From Coenobita brevimanus (taxonomy: Eukaryota > Arthropoda > Malacostraca > Decapoda > Coenobitidae), in assembly GCA_032717465.1 (NCBI GenBank), contig CM064655.1, forward strand, positions 19,458,335 through 19,522,334: DNA of 64,000 bases, given 5' to 3'. The notes below the pieces were generated by a model. That model had not been told where the DNA came from, did not search any database, and was given only the letters and a program-made list of their open reading frames with translations. Numbering within the stretch: the first letter of the stretch is position 1; the number at the start of each line of letters is the position of its first letter. Made by a program: the position numbers and the translations under genes. Shown one piece after another: positions 60,337 to 64,000 of the stretch.

Positions 60337-60461
60337 TTATTTTTACACTGATTATATAAATAACTGTTTACCCAATTATATAAATAACTATTTACCCATA
60401 CTTTCAGACCTCATAAAATTTAATTAAGATATACTTTTACACACACACACACACACACAAT
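60263..60461. repeat. Two (AC)n microsatellites
   Basis: AC at 60263-60334 and about 60438-60460, separated by AT-rich sequence with a duplicated TTATATAAATAACT. Confidence 0.95.
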
Positions 60462-60538
60462 AATAATTTTTATTTTTGCACTAAATATATATATCTCTCA
60501 ATCCAAAATTTTAGATGACAAAAATTCAGCGAAATTAA

Positions 60539-60539
<1 letters not shown>

Positions 60540-60623
<84 letters not shown>

Positions 60624-60657
60624 TTTTTCTCTCTCTCTCTCTCTCTCGCTCGCTCTC

Positions 60658-60697
<40 letters not shown>
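60540..60697. repeat. Compound microsatellite (AC)n(CT)n(AT)n
   Basis: AC about 60541-60621, CT with CG interruptions about 60629-60660, AT about 60662-60697. Confidence 0.96.
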
Positions 60698-60698
<1 letters not shown>

Positions 60699-60835
60699 GT
60701 ACATATACACTCCACAAGCACGTGATTCATCATATGCTTTTATTCTTTATTTCTATCATGGATACAAGTCTGTGATATGTATGATATCATTAGGGAGGGA
60801 TTATGGAAAGTTTTGCAGATATTTGCTGTGGATGG

Positions 60836-61795
60836 AAATTTTTTAATTGCTGTAAAGAGTTTTGTGTTGGAAGTGAAACATGTCTAAGAGCAAATGAATG
60901 TCTGAGTTGTTCAGCATCAGTGTTGGAGTGAGACGAGGGTATGTGATGTGCCCATGACTGTTCACTAGTTGTGGATCGGTGGGGTTATGAGAGATCAGAA
61001 CAAAAGTTATGGAAAGTGAGGGGACTGGCAATGAATGGTGAAGAATGGAATATTTCAGATCTGACATGCAGATCCGGCTGCACAGCTTGCTTATTGTGAA
61101 CAATTTCTTTGCAGGCTGGTCTCAGACTTCTTGAACGTATGTGTAGAATATGGTTTAGAAGTAAGCGTAATTAAGAGTAAAGTTTTTGTTGTCAAGAAGG
61201 AAAGTAACTCAGTACGTTGCGCTGATGAACGGAGACATATATGAATTTGTGGAAGCGTTCAGTACCTCGGTGAGGTGAGAGAACATACAGGTAAATGTGT
61301 CAAAACCGTGGAGAGCATTGGCTCAAGGAAGAGTGGTGGCGTGGCATGAAAGTGTGTTAGTGCCCACGTTAACTTATACGAGTGGGATTTTAGTATGTCA
61401 CGATTGTGAATTGCCAAGAGCAACAGCGATGGAGCTGGAATTGTTAAGGAATGTTTGGTGGTTGCGTACTTTAGGTAAGATAGGCAACGTAAGGATTCGT
61501 GAGATGTATACCGGTATGTAATGCAGTGTGTTGATAACAGGATAGAACAGACTACTGTATTTACATGGCATGGTTACGTAGAACAGAGAGGATGGCTGGA
61601 GGGTGGTGAAAAGGGTACAGCATTGTAAGTGACCTCGTAGGAGGAAGGAAGCGTGGTAAGCATAGGAGATGGATGGATATGGGGAATGTGGAGAAAGCGA
61701 GGTATGGCAGCGGAAGAAGCTAAGGAATAGACAAGGGATGGAAGTGGGTGCGTGTGTGGAACTGCACGCGACAAGGTTTGCCGCCCCTTCTGAAT
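60836..61795 (+). pseudogene. Decayed LINE reverse transcriptase (RT core to C-terminus)
   Basis: Piecewise plus-strand translation: AVKSFVLEVKHV (about 60853), SVGVRRGYVMCP (about 60919, compare GVRQGCVMSPWLF), then VVAWHESVLVPTLTYTSGIL (about 61332), ELELLRNVWWLRTLGKIGNV (about 61435), and GGRKRGKHRRWMDMG near 61640, equivalent to RGRPRRRW in the 4-kb tail. Stops and shifts are frequent; the only intact stretch is ~75 codons (61297-61521). The catalytic YADD is not visible. Same broad family as the 52-kb relic. Confidence 0.75.
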
Positions 61796-62057
61796 TTGGC
61801 AGTTGACTTAATTACTCTGACAAGGTGATGTGAAGTGTCTCTGTGATGAAGTAAGTAAAAAAATTGTGTTGATGGTTAAGCATCTGCTGTGGATCCATGA
61901 ACCTGAAAACTTGAATGGATGAATGAATGACTGTGTGGCCTATTTCACCGAACATGTTATTTAACAGGCTCTTACTGTTGTACTTGCTATTTCCATGTTG
62001 CTGGATATTACTTTGCCCTGTCTCTTAGGCGGACATTAAGGTTGGGATGGTGATAAT

Positions 62058-62086
62058 CATATATATATATATATATATATATATAC
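62058..62086. repeat. Short (TA)n with CTG interruption
   Basis: ATATATATACTGTATACGAT shows the same interruption as the 56.5 and 56.75-kb AT runs. Confidence 0.85.
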
Positions 62087-62218
62087 TGTATACGATAATA
62101 AACCATAAACAATCATTATCTCGTAAAAGAATGCCTGTTTAGAACCAAAGCAGTATCACACTTGTGCCTATAACTGTCAGTGAAGAGAGTAATTGTGCCG
62201 TGGGAGAGAAAAAATGTA

Positions 62219-62359
62219 ATTGATAATAATGATATTGATAATAATGATGATATTAATGATGATGATGATCATGTTGACGATGATGATATTAATAATAATA
62301 ATAGTAATAATAATAATAATAACAATAATAATAATACCGGTAAAAAAAATAATAATAAT

Positions 62360-62394
<35 letters not shown>

Positions 62395-62416
62395 TAATAA
62401 TAATAATAATAACAAC
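62219..62416. repeat. (AAT/GAT)n trinucleotide microsatellite
   Basis: AATAATGAT-type trinucleotides over ~200 bp. The poly-Asn (+) and poly-Ile (-) frames here are repeat translations. Confidence 0.95.
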
Positions 62417-62437
62417 CCTACGTGTCAGCAAGTGGGT

Positions 62438-62527
62438 TGGTGGAGGGTTAGTGCCCGTCCCCGTAAAATAAGTCAGAGTCAAATGGCCACCCCTTACGGG
62501 ATTATGGCATCTGGCAATAGATAGATA
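62438..62527 (+). mobile_element. LINE 3'-terminal fragment ending in a (GATA)n tail
   Basis: AATGGCCACCCCTTACGGGA followed by TTATGGCATCTGGCAATAGA and GATAGA parallels GTGGCCACCCCAAACGGGAT...GGCGTCTGGCAATAT at 4.6 kb and the 52.97-kb relic. Only the last ~80 bp are present. Confidence 0.6.
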
Positions 62528-63062
62528 GAACAACAACAAACAGTGTGCATAAGACTATTAACTGTACCTGTTTCAGACGGCAGCAAACCGCAACACAAAT
62601 CGAGACAATTGAGTTTTCTATTAGTAAGAAAAGAGGAAACTGTATTTTTATGGACAGCGGTAGGGCCTGTTGCATCACATACCGACCCCCATACCGTATA
62701 AGTTCACTCACATTGCATTAAACGAAAAACGGATTCGCCACAAAGCAGATGAAATGTACGAGGAAGAGGAACATCAAGGCCTGGGGCTGATTTTCTCTCT
62801 CTCTGGGGATGACATTTCTCCACTGTTGTTTGGATATGTTACCAGTGAGAGAGGAAGGCCTCGTGTGTGTATGTATGTTTTTGTTCAGAAATACAGTATA
62901 TTGAGGGGATTGCATGTCAGTGTGTGTGTGTGTGTGTGTGTGTGTTTGCCATGAGAATGAGGTTAAAGAATGTAAACTTTTGCAAACTAATGGTGTCGGG
63001 AAATCTCGATGAGCCAAGTAATGTTAGAGAAGCCTGAGTTGGCGGTGGTATTGTGAAGTTGT
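62528..63062. other. No gene; short (GT)n
   Basis: A (GT)n run at about 62921-62944. The rest is unrecognised. Confidence 0.4.
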
Positions 63063-63100
63063 CTACTACTACTTTACTACTACTACCACTACCATTACTA

Positions 63101-63131
<31 letters not shown>

Positions 63132-63140
63132 AACTACTAC

Positions 63141-63174
<34 letters not shown>

Positions 63175-63240
63175 AGTACTAATTGTAGTGGCAGTACTAA
63201 CAACATCAGTAGTGGTGGTGGTGTTGGTAGTAGTGCATGG
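63063..63240. repeat. Trinucleotide microsatellites (ACT)n(TTA)n and a decayed (GTG/GTA) stretch
   Basis: CTA/ACT repeats about 63063-63138, TAT repeats about 63140-63172, then GTAGTGGTGGTGGTG words. The poly-Leu frame is a repeat translation. Confidence 0.93.

Positions 63241-64000
<760 letters not shown>

Noticed and set aside
62180..62539. Poly-Asn and poly-Ile frames
   Set aside because: Translations of the AAT trinucleotide microsatellite.

Overview
The window looks like nuclear DNA of an animal, most likely a decapod crustacean and perhaps a brachyuran crab. This is inferred from very long AC/AG/AT microsatellites, a degenerate TTAGG (arthropod telomere-type) block, a mariner element, several LINE fragments, tRNA-derived SINEs and abundant short palindromic elements. 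No bacterial gene organisation, rRNA or CRISPR array is seen. No host protein-coding gene could be recognised with confidence. Nearly all convincing protein homology belongs to transposable elements, and most other long open frames are translations of simple repeats.

Layout. 0-4 kb is mostly unrecognised sequence with one LINE C-terminal remnant. 3.7-6.3 kb holds microsatellites, an exact 299-bp-period duplication of a LINE tail and a 678-bp inverted repeat. 6.3-14 kb is strongly strand-asymmetric, first purine-rich and then pyrimidine-rich, with degenerate minisatellites. 14-16 kb has palindromic elements and a tRNA-derived SINE. 16.6-21.6 kb is a long purine-rich tract made of several successive tandem repeats (units of about 26, 48, 68 and 147 bp) plus a TTAGG-like block. 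21.9-27 kb carries palindromic elements, a LINE tail and a 35-bp minisatellite. 27.9-29.3 kb is a complete mariner-type transposon with TIRs, a TA duplication and one premature stop, next to one copy of an inverted pair of another repeat. 29.9-34.3 kb has a SINE, palindromic elements and a tandem repeat with TGACCTTG motifs.

34.5-37.7 kb is the largest coding relic: an endonuclease/reverse-transcriptase non-LTR retrotransposon with several frameshifts and an A-rich tail. Two shorter copies share its 3' end, at 23.7 kb and 54.8-55.7 kb, both on the minus strand. 39.6-45.3 kb has a decayed minus-strand LINE, a SINE with a perfect 13-bp target-site duplication, a second SINE and more palindromic elements. 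46.6-50.5 kb is a tandem array of about 480-530-bp units, interrupted by a LINE tail and by AT expansions. 52.3-53.0 and 60.8-61.8 kb are further LINE relics. 58.6-59.8 kb is the only GC-rich, CpG-containing stretch, with a possible 28-codon exon followed by a good splice donor. The rest to 64 kb is microsatellite-rich.

The elements do not form a pathway. The window is a record of transposon insertion, nesting, palindromic-element spread and microsatellite growth, often at LINE 3' ends. The items most worth following up are two families of palindromic non-autonomous elements (here called PalA and PalB), the 678-bp hairpin, the 480-bp array and the repeats carrying nuclear-receptor-like half-sites.
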